33,104 nt of DNA from Deltaproteobacteria bacterium. Its GTDB lineage: Bacteria > Desulfobacterota > Dissulfuribacteria > Dissulfuribacterales > UBA5754. The first letter of the stretch is position 1, and each line of letters begins with the position of its first letter. The position numbers and the translations under genes were made by a program. The notes beneath the pieces were generated by a model. It saw only the letters and a list, made by a program, of their open reading frames with translations. It made no database searches and was not told the DNA's origin. Below are positions 1 through 7,567 of this stretch, piece by piece. The stretch lies in contig JAINCN010000021.1 of assembly GCA_036574075.1 (NCBI GenBank), positions 128,652 to 161,755 on the forward strand, given 5' to 3'.

Positions 1-546
1 ATCATCGTGGATGGGGATACAAGCACCAACGACACCGTCTTGCTCCTTGCAAACGGCATGGCCAGAAACCATCCTCTTGCTGGAGATGCCGAGCCCTTTG
101 GACAGGCCCTCCATGACGTCTGCGCAGAACTCGCCCGAAAGATCGTCGAGGACGGCGAAGGGGCCACGAAATGCGTCTCCATATTCGTAACCGGGGCGAG
201 ATCGGACGAAAGCGCCGATGCAGTCGCCCGGGCCATCGCCACCTCCCCCCTTGTAAAGACTGCCTTTTTCGGAGAAGACCCCAACTGGGGACGGATCCTC
301 GCTGCTGCTGGACGTGCGGAAACCGATCTTGATCAGACCCGCATCTCCCTATCCATTGAAGACATCCCTATCGTCTCTCAGGGGATCGGGCTCGGTGACG
401 GACAAGAGGCCCTTGCCAAGGCCGCCATGGCGAAAAGGGCCTTTACAGTGAAGATCGATCTCGGGCTCGGGGCTGGATCCGCCCAGGTAGTGACCTGCGA
501 CCTCTCTGCGGATTACGTACGCATAAACGCGGATTACCGCACCTGA
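1..546 (+). CDS. argJ: Glutamate N-acetyltransferase / amino-acid acetyltransferase ArgJ, C-terminal part (5' end outside window)
   Basis: ArgJ transfers the acetyl group of N-acetylornithine to glutamate in the cyclic arginine pathway; bifunctional forms also use acetyl-CoA. The frame is open from the first base, so the gene starts upstream. The visible part is the beta chain that follows self-cleavage: the family signature VDGDTSTNDT lies at its start, then FFGEDPNWGRILAAAGR and a C-terminal end in DYVRINADYRT, typical of full-length ArgJ. The nucleophilic Thr at the autocleavage site should lie upstream of the window. The stop is TGA at 544-546. Convergent with the flavoprotein gene, with a 29-bp gap. 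The identification is firm; whether it is mono- or bifunctional cannot be told from this half. Confidence 0.95.
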   Translation: MIVDGDTSTNDTVLLLANGMARNHPLAGDAEPFGQALHDVCAELARKIVEDGEGATKCVSIFVTGARSDESADAVARAIATSPLVKTAFFGEDPNWGRILAAAGRAETDLDQTRISLSIEDIPIVSQGIGLGDGQEALAKAAMAKRAFTVKIDLGLGAGSAQVVTCDLSADYVRINADYRT

Positions 547-559
547 CGCCTTCCTCTAA

Positions 560-573
560 CCTGAATACGTGAG
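560..573. repeat. Orphan terminal-repeat-like 14-mer between argJ and the flavoprotein gene
   Basis: CCTGAATACGTGAG matches 13 of 14 bases of the terminus of the MITE-like element found three times in this window. No element body follows it. It may be a relic terminus or a coincidence. Confidence 0.3.
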
Positions 574-575
574 CT

Positions 576-1544
576 CTATCCCTTTACCAGGGATCCGTAA
601 CGGGCGAGGATCCCGTCCACAACCGTCTTCCCCGAGTTGAAAGCGGCCATGATCGTCCCTTTTTCCACTGCGAGATCGCCCGCCAGGAAGAGACGTGGGA
701 TGTTCGTCTCGCCGACCTCGTCCACCTTCGGCCGATCCCCCTCGTATTCCACGCCCGCACCTTCGAGGAACACCCGTGGCGTCATGCCCCCAAGACAGTA
801 AAAGACGGCATCAAAGGCAAGGACCTGCCCGTCCTTGAACACGACAGAGACCTCATCCCCCGAGGGCTCGAGCCTGTCGATATCCGTCCCCATCATGAGT
901 TTGACCGTCCCCTTGCACGCGCATTCATTGATCGAACAGAGATTTATCTCGTTCATGCGAAAGAATTCCGGTCTCCGGTACGAAAGGGTCACGTCGTTTT
1001 CACACGAGAGAAAACAGGCCGTTTCCGCTGCCGTGTCCCCTCCTCCCACGACGAGAAGACGTTTTTTCGTGACAGGCGTCCTGGGAAGGCTGAAATGGAC
1101 CTTGTCCTTCACCTCGGCTGGGATGGCATAGCGTGGCTTGACCGGTTTGCCGAAGATGCCGATGGCCACGACCACGATCCTGGAACGCACAGTCAGGCCG
1201 TCACCGGCAATTACTGTAAACTCCCCATCCGTGGGCACGATCTTCTGGACATCCTTCCTGAAACGGACATCGAGGGCATACCTTTCAACGACCTCCTTCA
1301 TGCGATCGAGAAAGGCCTCCCTCGTCTCGGTATCAAAGGAAAGCCTGCCAATGGGCTCCACCTTGACCTTCCGGAAGACGGGGTCGACCCTTTTCCCTTC
1401 GTGATAGAGGCTGACAACCGTATCGCAGATGTGGCCCTGCTTTTCGAGCAGGACGACCGGCCCTATTCCTGCCTCCTTGGCCTCTACAGCAGTTGCAATC
1501 CCAGCCGGTCCGGCTCCGACAACGACAATCCTGGCCTGTTCCAT
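576..1544 (-). CDS. FAD-dependent NAD(P) oxidoreductase, YpdA/thioredoxin-reductase-like
   Basis: A two-dinucleotide-fold flavoprotein of about 322 residues. The N-terminal FAD-binding Rossmann motif is VVVGAGPAGIATAVEA, and the internal NAD(P)-binding motif is LLVVGGGDTAAETA. The C-terminal FAD motif LFLAGDLAVEKGTI is followed by AAFNSGKTVVDGI. No CxxC redox pair follows the second Rossmann fold, so it is not a classical thioredoxin reductase; the arrangement resembles YpdA-type (bacillithiol disulfide reductase-like) or NosZ-associated flavoproteins. Two cysteine clusters (CSINECAC, CFLSC) are visible in the central region. The start at 1544 is chosen because AAGGAGA precedes it at suitable distance and the Rossmann motif begins five residues in; an upstream start would run into the repeat element at 1586. 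The physiological substrate is unknown. Confidence 0.8.
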   Translation of the reverse strand: MEQARIVVVGAGPAGIATAVEAKEAGIGPVVLLEKQGHICDTVVSLYHEGKRVDPVFRKVKVEPIGRLSFDTETREAFLDRMKEVVERYALDVRFRKDVQKIVPTDGEFTVIAGDGLTVRSRIVVVAIGIFGKPVKPRYAIPAEVKDKVHFSLPRTPVTKKRLLVVGGGDTAAETACFLSCENDVTLSYRRPEFFRMNEINLCSINECACKGTVKLMMGTDIDRLEPSGDEVSVVFKDGQVLAFDAVFYCLGGMTPRVFLEGAGVEYEGDRPKVDEVGETNIPRLFLAGDLAVEKGTIMAAFNSGKTVVDGILARYGSLVKG

Positions 1545-1585
1545 CTCTTGATATCTCCTTGACGTGGGTCTTGTAAAAAAGATGT

Positions 1586-1760
1586 CCTGAATCCGTGAGA
1601 TATGCACTCAACCTTTCGATTTCACAGCATAAGCCTACTGCCGAGGTATTTGTGGATGGAGGCGCCCATGGACGGGGCTCGAACGGCAAATCTGCCCCAT
1701 GGACAGGAGGCTATTTGCCGCACGAAACAAATACCCCGGCCGTAGGCTCACGGATTCAGG
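1586..1760 (+). mobile_element. MITE-like palindromic element, copy 1 (175 bp)
   Basis: It begins CCTGAATCCGTGAG and ends in the exact inverted complement CTCACGGATTCAGG. The interior carries nested inverted repeats: a GGTATTTGT arm pairs with ACAAATACC, and CGGCAAAT pairs with ATTTGCCG. It is nearly identical to the reverse complement of copy 3 and has the same length. The flanks GATGT (1581-1585) and AATGT (1761-1765) look like a 5-bp target duplication with one mismatch. It carries no credible protein. It lies 42 bp upstream of the flavoprotein start codon. Confidence 0.85.
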
Positions 1761-1816
1761 AATGTAATAGAATTGTATGACTTGCTCAATCTCCGCAGAA
1801 AGCTAAAATCCGGATC

Positions 1817-2023
1817 ATGATTCGAGAATGCCTGTGCCAAAAAGACAATAGATCGGTCCCGGTCGAAAAAGGGTGCCTGCACCCCCTCGATTATTGCCCT
1901 CACCGTCAGTCCTGCATGCTCCATTTTCTCGAAAAGGAGAGGGTAAAAGGGGCAAAAAAGGCCGAGCATCCGGAAGATATTCCTTCGTCTTCATCGAGCA
2001 ATGAAGATCCTCCTTACAAATGA
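1817..2023 (+). CDS. Small Cys-rich hypothetical protein overlapping surE
   Basis: A 68-residue open frame whose end overlaps the first 23 bases of surE. It has five cysteines (two in CLC near the start, then GCLHP, YCPHR and SCMLHFLEKE), which suggests a small metal-binding or knuckle-like fold. The tail is basic and then Ser/Glu-rich. I do not recognise a family with certainty. The overlap with surE would allow translational coupling. The ribosome-binding site is weak (CCGGA), so this could also be leader DNA; the Cys spacing is the main argument for a gene. Confidence 0.4.
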   Translation: MIRECLCQKDNRSVPVEKGCLHPLDYCPHRQSCMLHFLEKERVKGAKKAEHPEDIPSSSSSNEDPPYK

Positions 2024-2792
2024 CGACGGAATCCACGCCCCGGGGCTCTGTGCCCTCTTTGAGGCATTGGCCCCTCGGCACACCCTTTTTGTCGTCGCCC
2101 CGGACGGCGAAAGGAGCGCCGTAGGACACGCCATCACCCTTTCCGATCCCTTGAGGGTCCGTGAAGTAAGACGCAAGAGGCCGGCCGGGGGCAGCGAACG
2201 CTTCGGATGGGCCGTGAGCGGGACCCCTGCGGACTGCGTGAAACTCGCCCTTCTCGAACTCCTCGAAACCCCTGTCGATCTTGTGGTCTCTGGGATCAAC
2301 CAGGGTGCGAACACGGGAATCAACGTCCTCTACTCGGGCACGGTATCGGCTGCCACCGAGGCCGCCATACTCGGGGTCAAGGCGGTCGCCCTCTCCCTCG
2401 ATTCCCCTTGCGTTCCGGATTTCTGCCTCGCCTCCCTCGTGGCAGAACGAATAGTCGATTGGGCTGCAAAAACCCATTTTCCGCAAGGCACAGCGATCAA
2501 CGTCAATATCCCAGCCATTCCACTCCAGCACATCAAAGGCGTAAGACTTACGAGACAAGGAACGGGCCGGCATCAGGAAAGGTTTGAAAAAAGAAAGGAT
2601 CCGCGCGGAAACGTCTATTACTGGCAAACAGGTTCGGTTTCATCGGCAATGGAAGATCCATCTATTGACAGGTGCGCCCTTGCACAAGGCTATATTACCG
2701 TCACCCCTATCCACGCCGACCTGACGGACTACCAAATCCTTGGCCGTTCAACCATCGCTGGGATCGAATCCATCGACATATGGGGACCTTAA
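2001..2792 (+). CDS. surE: 5'/3'-nucleotidase SurE
   Basis: SurE is a metal-dependent phosphatase that dephosphorylates nucleoside 5'- and 3'-monophosphates and short polyphosphate. The start MKILLTNDDG carries the metal-binding Asp pair (D8, D9). APDGERSAVGHA supplies the conserved Ser39, and SGINQGANTG supplies the conserved Asn at about 100. Its 263 residues are the normal family length. The product ends normally, and a strong hairpin follows 20 bp after the stop. In many bacteria surE sits with pcm, nlpD and rpoS; here it does not, and a small Cys-rich frame precedes it. Confidence 0.96.
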   Translation: MKILLTNDDGIHAPGLCALFEALAPRHTLFVVAPDGERSAVGHAITLSDPLRVREVRRKRPAGGSERFGWAVSGTPADCVKLALLELLETPVDLVVSGINQGANTGINVLYSGTVSAATEAAILGVKAVALSLDSPCVPDFCLASLVAERIVDWAAKTHFPQGTAINVNIPAIPLQHIKGVRLTRQGTGRHQERFEKRKDPRGNVYYWQTGSVSSAMEDPSIDRCALAQGYITVTPIHADLTDYQILGRSTIAGIESIDIWGP

Positions 2793-2811
2793 AAAATGGT
2801 CCTTTTGCCTT

Positions 2812-2850
2812 ATAAAAGCGCCCGTTCGCAGCCGTGAGCGGGCCTTTTAT
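2812..2850. terminator. Bidirectional rho-independent terminator after surE
   Basis: A long hairpin with arms ATAAAAG-GCCCG and CGGGC-CTTTTAT around a short loop. The A-tract on one side and T-tract on the other let it act in both directions. It lies just after surE and upstream of the HTH gene's promoter. Confidence 0.7.
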
Positions 2851-2866
2851 AATTGCAATCTGCCAA

Positions 2867-2880
2867 CTCACTGATTCAGG
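2867..2880. repeat. Orphan terminal-repeat-like 14-mer downstream of surE
   Basis: CTCACTGATTCAGG matches 13 of 14 bases of the right terminus of the MITE-like element. It has no partner terminus within 300 bp. The orientation is opposite to the orphan at 560. It could be a decayed insertion; chance is not excluded. Confidence 0.3.
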
Positions 2881-3017
2881 ACATGCCATCTCGCCCAACG
2901 TGAAAAAGGGAGGCCCCCCTGCTTCCACCGCCATGACGCCAACCGGGACGAGGGATAATGATACAACAGCTCCATTGCATGGCCATTACAGACCTTAAAA
3001 AAACCTTCAAAAATATC

Positions 3018-3045
3018 TTGACAAAAAAGGAAAACTTTCTATATG
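3018..3045 (+). promoter_or_regulatory. Sigma-70-type promoter for the small HTH gene
   Basis: A perfect TTGACA -35 box at 3018-3023 is followed, after 16 bp, by TATATG at 3040-3045 as the -10 box. The DNA upstream is A/T-rich (AAAAAAACC, AAAAATATC), like an UP element. The predicted transcript begins shortly before the Shine-Dalgarno sequence TAGGAGGA ahead of the start codon at 3077. Confidence 0.7.
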
Positions 3046-3076
3046 TTCATTTCAAATCCCTTAGGAGGAAAAACAT

Positions 3077-3340
3077 ATGGCCGGAAGAAAAAGCAGATCG
3101 TACACAGTGAATGACGTCAGATTCGTCAAAGAAAATTATGCTACCATGACCGCCTCTCAAATTGCGGAACAACTTGGCATAAGCAAATTTCAGGTATCCA
3201 AAATAGTCAGTGAACTTCGTCAATATATCGATCTTCCCAAAAAAACGATCACGAGGATCAACCCCATTCTCCAGTTTCTGGAGGAAGAGGGAATCAAGCC
3301 CATTCCCAAGGAAAAAAAGACAAAACAAGGGAAAAAATAA
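3077..3340 (+). CDS. Small helix-turn-helix DNA-binding protein (87 aa)
   Basis: A basic 87-residue protein that opens with MAGRKSRSYTVNDV. Residues about 22-47 (TMTASQIAEQLGISKFQVSK) form a clear helix-turn-helix, and the tail is Lys-rich (KEKKTKQGKK). It has a very strong Shine-Dalgarno sequence (TAGGAGGA) and its own promoter and terminator, so it is a monocistronic, probably well-expressed gene. No sensor domain is present, which fits a small nucleoid-like or constitutive transcription factor. I cannot name a family and do not assign a target. Confidence 0.85.
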   Translation: MAGRKSRSYTVNDVRFVKENYATMTASQIAEQLGISKFQVSKIVSELRQYIDLPKKTITRINPILQFLEEEGIKPIPKEKKTKQGKK

Positions 3341-3367
3341 ATCCCGGCACACAACCAAGATGTCATG

Positions 3368-3400
3368 AAGCCCGGCAGGACGGTTGGTCCTGCCGGGCTT
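3368..3400 (+). terminator. Rho-independent terminator after the HTH gene
   Basis: A perfect 14-bp stem (AAGCCCGGCAGGAC with its complement) closes a five-base loop. The T-tract after it is weak (TTCGTCCTT). It lies 27 bp after the HTH stop codon and isolates that gene from gatB. Confidence 0.8.
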
Positions 3401-3515
3401 CGTCCTTGATGAACCACTCTCCCCGTGGTAGTTATCCCATCTGTTTCGAGCTTCCCTAAAGATAGTTTTTCAGTAGCATCACACTTGAAATTCATCCAAT
3501 CCACGGGGGATATCA

Positions 3516-4943
3516 ATGGATTTCGAACCGGTCATCGGCCTTGAGGTCCATATCCAACTAAAGACCGCAAGCAAGATCTTCTGCGGGTGTACAACACAAT
3601 TCGGGGCATCTCCCAACTCCCATACCTGTCCTGTTTGCCTCGGCATGCCCGGGGTCCTGCCTGTCCTCAACCGATCCGTCGTGGATTTCGCCCTCTCTAT
3701 GGCCCTTGCAACAAACTGCCGCGTCAATCCGAGAAGCGTTTTTGCCCGCAAACATTATTTCTATCCCGATCTCCCCAAGGGATACCAGATATCCCAATAC
3801 GAGGAACCTCTGGCTGAGCACGGCTGGATAGAGATCGAGGGCGCCCACGGACCAAAAAGGATCGGCATCACGCGCATCCACCTGGAAGAGGACGCAGGGA
3901 AGCTCATCCACGATGAGCATCGTCCCGTGAGCTTCGTGGACCTCAACCGGACCGGTGTCCCATTGATCGAGATCGTGAGTGAACCTGAGATAAACTCACC
4001 CGAAGAGGCGGCTGATTACCTGAGAAAGATCCGGGAACTGGTGCGCTACCTGGACATCAGCGACGGCAACATGGAGGAGGGAAGCCTCCGCTGCGATGCG
4101 AACATCTCGCTGCGACCCGTGGGATCCAAGACATTCGGGGTCAAATCCGAACTCAAGAACATGAATTCGTTCAAAAACGTCCAGAAGGCCCTCGAGTTCG
4201 AGATCCGCCGACAAACCACCCTCCTCCTCAACGGCCAGAAGGTGGTCCAGGAGACCCGGCTCTGGGACGTCACACGCGCTGTCACCATATCCATGCGGGG
4301 AAAGGAGGAGGCCCATGACTACCGCTATTTCCCCGAGCCGGACCTGGTCCCTGTTCGGGTTGATGCGGAATGGATCGAACGCATACGATCCACGATTCCC
4401 GAACTCCCGGACGACAAAAGACGCCGTTTTATCCAAAGCTACGGCATCCCCCCCTATGATGCCGGAGTCCTCACGAGTTCCCGCGCAATCGCTGAATACT
4501 TCGAGACATGCGTTTCCCTCTTTCCCAAGCCCAAGACCGTCAGCAACTGGATCATGGTGGAACTCCTTCGGCTCCTGAATGAAGACGCACGCGAAATCGA
4601 GGACTGTCCTGTCTCTCCTGCCGGATTGGCGGAACTGCTCGAACTCGTAGAATCGGACAAGATCAGCGGAAAGATGGCCAAGGAGATCCTCGAGGAGGCA
4701 TACCGGTCGGGTGATTCCCCAAGAAAGATCGTCGAGATGCGGGGACTTTCCCAGGTAAGTGACGACACGGCCTTGCGGGAGGTCGTAAGAAAGGTCATCG
4801 AGGATCACCCGCAGGAGGTGGAAAAATACCGCTCGGGAAAGACGAAGGTCCTCGGATTTCTCGTGGGACAGGCCATGAAAGAGACCAGGGGCGCGGCAAA
4901 CCCCAAGATCCTGAACGCGCTCTTCATCGAGATGCTCTCATGA
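3516..4943 (+). CDS. gatB: Aspartyl/glutamyl-tRNA(Asn/Gln) amidotransferase subunit B
   Basis: GatB binds mischarged Glu-tRNA(Gln) or Asp-tRNA(Asn), phosphorylates the acid and, with GatA and GatC, amidates it. The start [17 protein letters not shown] is the family N-terminus. The zinc-knuckle cysteines are seen in FCGCTTQF and [11 protein letters not shown], and the signature [18 protein letters not shown] is present. The C-terminal helical/YqeY tail (residues about 330-475) ends in [13 protein letters not shown]. At 475 residues it is full length. It precedes mtnA with an ATGA overlap, so the two are translationally coupled. gatA and gatC are not in this window. Confidence 0.97.
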   Translation: MDFEPVIGLEVHIQLKTASKIFCGCTTQFGASPNSHTCPVCLGMPGVLPVLNRSVVDFALSMALATNCRVNPRSVFARKHYFYPDLPKGYQISQYEEPLAEHGWIEIEGAHGPKRIGITRIHLEEDAGKLIHDEHRPVSFVDLNRTGVPLIEIVSEPEINSPEEAADYLRKIRELVRYLDISDGNMEEGSLRCDANISLRPVGSKTFGVKSELKNMNSFKNVQKALEFEIRRQTTLLLNGQKVVQETRLWDVTRAVTISMRGKEEAHDYRYFPEPDLVPVRVDAEWIERIRSTIPELPDDKRRRFIQSYGIPPYDAGVLTSSRAIAEYFETCVSLFPKPKTVSNWIMVELLRLLNEDAREIEDCPVSPAGLAELLELVESDKISGKMAKEILEEAYRSGDSPRKIVEMRGLSQVSDDTALREVVRKVIEDHPQEVEKYRSGKTKVLGFLVGQAMKETRGAANPKILNALFIEMLS

Positions 4944-6049
4944 CTTGTCCGGACGAGGCCAGACCCCTCGACCTCCTCGAATCAGAAGGGAAAAGTAGGA
5001 TCACGCCCCTTGCATGGAGCGGAAGGCGCCTGCATCTTCTGGATCAGAGGCGTCTTCCTTTTGAAGAGACATGGATTTCGTACGATACAGCAGGGGATGT
5101 GGCGCAGGCCATTCGGGATATGGTCGTTCGGGGGGCCCCGGCCATAGGGATCACAGCCGCATTCGCAATGGTCCTCTCTGTCAAAAAGGCCGTTTCATCG
5201 CCCCAGGCCCAAGGGGTTTCCTTTGATTTCGAAAATTGCGAAAAAGATGCCGAAGCCCTTCGATCCTGCCGCCCGACGGCGGTCAACCTGGCCTGGGCCG
5301 TGGACCGCATGCTACGGGCCGTATCAGGGGCGGTCGGCAGACCGGCTCCCGAGATAACTGCCCTATGTGAATCCGAGGCCATGGCCATCTGGATGGAAGA
5401 CATACGGGCAAACCTCAACATGGGACGACTGGGGGTCGATCTCATCCCCAATGAAGGGGGCGTACTCACCCATTGCAATGCAGGGGCGCTTGCGACTGGG
5501 GGATACGGCACTGCCCTCGGGGTCATCCGGGCCGCTGTCACCCAAGGGAAAAGGATCTCGGTCTTTGCCGACGAGACACGTCCATGGCTTCAGGGCTCAC
5601 GGTTGACCGCATGGGAGCTCGCTCAGGACCGTATCCCGGTCACGCTTATAGCCGATTCGGCCGCTGCCGCCCTCATGGCGCGGGGAGAGATACAGGCAGT
5701 AATCGTGGGTGCGGACCGGATCGCAGCAAACGGCGACGTAGCAAACAAAATTGGGACCTACGGACTTGCCTGTCTTGCCAGGGCGCACTCGATCCCCTTT
5801 TATGTCGCAGCCCCCTGCTCGACAATCGACCTGGCTACCGCCTCCGGGGATCTCATCCCCATTGAGGAACGGGATCCATCGGAGATCACCCGCTGCGTCG
5901 GCTTGTCCGTGGCCCCAGAAGGTGTACAGGCGAGAAATCCGGTCTTTGATGTCACACCGGCGCATCTTATCAGCGCCATCATCACGGAGCGGGCCGTCCT
6001 CACCCCACCGTACGAAACGGCCATCCCTTCCCTGTTCAAAAGGCCCTGA
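4940..6049 (+). CDS. mtnA: Methylthioribose-1-phosphate isomerase
   Basis: MtnA converts 5-methylthioribose 1-phosphate to methylthioribulose 1-phosphate in methionine salvage, or the 5-deoxyribose analogue in related salvage routes. The catalytic Cys is C179 in [11 protein letters not shown] and the catalytic Asp is D259 in [20 protein letters not shown]. The [11 protein letters not shown] loop at about 61-70 is typical. It is 369 residues, somewhat longer than usual because of an N-terminal extension and an insert near residues 84-110. No other salvage genes (mtnK, mtnP, mtnB) are in the window. The start overlaps the gatB stop (ATGA). The gene converges on the SAM hydrolase gene with only 4 bp between stops. 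Confidence 0.95.
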   Translation: MTCPDEARPLDLLESEGKSRITPLAWSGRRLHLLDQRRLPFEETWISYDTAGDVAQAIRDMVVRGAPAIGITAAFAMVLSVKKAVSSPQAQGVSFDFENCEKDAEALRSCRPTAVNLAWAVDRMLRAVSGAVGRPAPEITALCESEAMAIWMEDIRANLNMGRLGVDLIPNEGGVLTHCNAGALATGGYGTALGVIRAAVTQGKRISVFADETRPWLQGSRLTAWELAQDRIPVTLIADSAAAALMARGEIQAVIVGADRIAANGDVANKIGTYGLACLARAHSIPFYVAAPCSTIDLATASGDLIPIEERDPSEITRCVGLSVAPEGVQARNPVFDVTPAHLISAIITERAVLTPPYETAIPSLFKRP

Positions 6050-6053
6050 AAAC

Positions 6054-6842
6054 TCAACTTCGACGCAGTAAGACCTTTGCCCCCCTTCCCAATCTCAGGA
6101 CATGGAGGGCGCTCCCTTTGGAGACGGCCACCTCGAGACGATCGTCACTGCCCATCAGGGCAAGAAGCGACCCAGCGGGCACATCAGAATACGTCTGCAC
6201 AAAGGGACAGATCACACCGCCCACCTCCACCACACCACCATGGCCTTTGAGAAAAGAGGTAACCCCTTGGCGATCGAGATTCGTGACGAGATTTCCGAAC
6301 CGGTCCTCGTAAACAATCTCCCCCACAAGGGTCTCCCCTTCCGTGTTCGGAACGGGAAGATCGAGGATCACGGGGTGAGGGTGGGGCGGCCCTGATTCTC
6401 TGGGATCCATCCCGCACGCGATACGTGCCGCCACTGGCGCAAAGACATCCCGGGCATGAAAAGTCGAGGAAAGAGGCTGCTGGGCGGCAAACCGCTCCAT
6501 CTCGATCCTATAGGCCTGCCAGCCCTCGCATCGGTGAAAAATCTCGCTTAGAAGGCCGTTATCCGGGGCGACGAAGACACGGCCACCGGCACAAACGACC
6601 ATGCCTGCCCGTTCAGTCCCGACGCCTGGATCCACCACGCAGATAAAAACCGTACCAACGGGAAAAAATGCATGTGAACATCCGAGGATATAGGCACCTC
6701 CAAGGATGTCATGGGGCGGGACATCATGGGTGATATCGATGATGATGGGATCCGGGATGAGACTTACGAGGACCCCTTTTACGATTCCGACATAGGAATC
6801 CCTAAGGCCGAAATCACTCAGGAAGGCGATAACGGGCCTCAT
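6054..6842 (-). CDS. S-adenosylmethionine hydrolase / SAM hydroxide adenosyltransferase (DUF62)
   Basis: Characterised members of this family split SAM into adenosine and methionine with hydroxide as nucleophile; relatives are the fluorinase and chlorinase. The N-terminus PVIAFLSDFGLRDSYVG is diagnostic. The Asp of VDPGVG and the His and Arg of SSTFHARDVFAPVA are consistent with the Asp-Arg-His activation triad of hydrolase-type members. The C-terminal beta-barrel domain follows (EDRFGNLVTN, ending in KVLLRRS). At 262 residues it is full length. It lies downstream of the SpeD-like gene on the same strand with a 123-bp gap, and converges on mtnA. The neighbourhood therefore has three genes tied to SAM or its products. 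Confidence 0.92.
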   Translation of the reverse strand: MRPVIAFLSDFGLRDSYVGIVKGVLVSLIPDPIIIDITHDVPPHDILGGAYILGCSHAFFPVGTVFICVVDPGVGTERAGMVVCAGGRVFVAPDNGLLSEIFHRCEGWQAYRIEMERFAAQQPLSSTFHARDVFAPVAARIACGMDPRESGPPHPHPVILDLPVPNTEGETLVGEIVYEDRFGNLVTNLDRQGVTSFLKGHGGVVEVGGVICPFVQTYSDVPAGSLLALMGSDDRLEVAVSKGSALHVLRLGRGAKVLLRRS

Positions 6843-6965
6843 CTGTGGAATCCTGTGTGGTCCCTTCGTTTACTGGTATTGCGGCGCTCCGGCAAAATGG
6901 AGCTGGATCAGCCGATCCTGAAGAAAATGGGAGAAGTCCGAAGCAATCGGACCTGAACCCGTCAG

Positions 6966-7433
6966 TCAAGTGTCTTCGATATAGAGGTACTCGCCCCTGT
7001 TGATCTCGGTTATCTGGACGCTTTCAGGCAACAGGCCCCGCTCGATTCCGGCAAGGACCCGGTACGCATGATCGCGGCTCGAGGCATAGATGTCCAGGGC
7101 CGCGTATCCGTTTTCCGGCCATGTATGGATGACTATATTGGCATGTACGGACCTGACTGCGCCGGATACGCCGTACGGCTCGAACTGATGGACCCTTACC
7201 TCGGCAACTGGCGAAGTCTCGAAACCATCCTCTTCCGAACTGGCACGGGAAAGGGCCTTTTCGACCTCGCGGGCGTCGGCAAGGATAGAGAAAGGAGACC
7301 TCCACATCTCGACGAGAAGGTGGGTAGGCATCCAGTTTCTGACGCTTTCATACGCTACGCCCCGGCCGGCGAGGCGGGCATCCTGCACGGCATGAACCAC
7401 ATTTTGCGCTGTATTCATGGCACAGTACCCCAC
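6966..7433 (-). CDS. SpeD-like protein lacking the pyruvoyl serine (adenosylmethionine decarboxylase fold)
   Basis: The core FEPYGVSGAV and VIHTWPENGYAALDIY align cleanly with bacterial S-adenosylmethionine decarboxylase. In active SpeD the segment before HTWPE reads ESH-L-x-I and the Ser becomes the pyruvoyl cofactor; here the aligned residues are His97-Ala98-Asn99, so the serine is missing. The catalytic Cys of the FTCG motif is also replaced (Ser118), while His103 is kept. It should not self-cleave or decarboxylate by the known mechanism. Homology begins near residue 35 (MPTHLLVEMW), so a shorter start at 7331 or an ATG at 7418 is possible; no ribosome-binding site decides. It lies between tRNA-Pro and the SAM hydrolase, all on one strand. 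A SAM-binding or regulatory role is inference. Confidence 0.82.
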   Translation of the reverse strand: MGYCAMNTAQNVVHAVQDARLAGRGVAYESVRNWMPTHLLVEMWRSPFSILADAREVEKALSRASSEEDGFETSPVAEVRVHQFEPYGVSGAVRSVHANIVIHTWPENGYAALDIYASSRDHAYRVLAGIERGLLPESVQITEINRGEYLYIEDT

Positions 7434-7490
7434 ACTTCAAGGTCAACATTGGCAATTTGCCCGGGAAAACCGCCTGCTACTGACAACATT

Positions 7491-7567
7491 TGGTCGGGAC
7501 GAGAGGATTTGAACCTCCGACCCCCTGAACCCCATTCAGGTGCGCTACCAGACTGCGCTACGTCCCG
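7491..7567 (-). tRNA. tRNA-Pro (anticodon GGG)
   Basis: A 77-base cloverleaf read on the minus strand. The acceptor stem CGGGACG pairs with CGTCCCG and is followed by A and an encoded CCA. The D-arm is AGCGCAGTCTGGTAGCGC. The anticodon stem CCTGA/TCAGG holds the loop ATGGGGT with anticodon GGG. The T-arm is GGAGGTTCAAATCCTC. It is close to the enterobacterial tRNA-Pro(GGG) sequence. A MITE copy lies 77 bp upstream. Confidence 0.97.

Noticed and set aside
3996-4808. Long open frame on the minus strand across gatB
   Set aside because: It mirrors the codon bias of gatB, lacks a plausible start signal and has no recognisable domain. The same holds for long antisense frames over surE, rapZ and rpoN.
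6952-6965. CCTGAACCCGTCAG after the SpeD-like gene, 12 of 14 bases of the MITE terminus
   Set aside because: Two mismatches are expected by chance at this window size, and no partner terminus is near.
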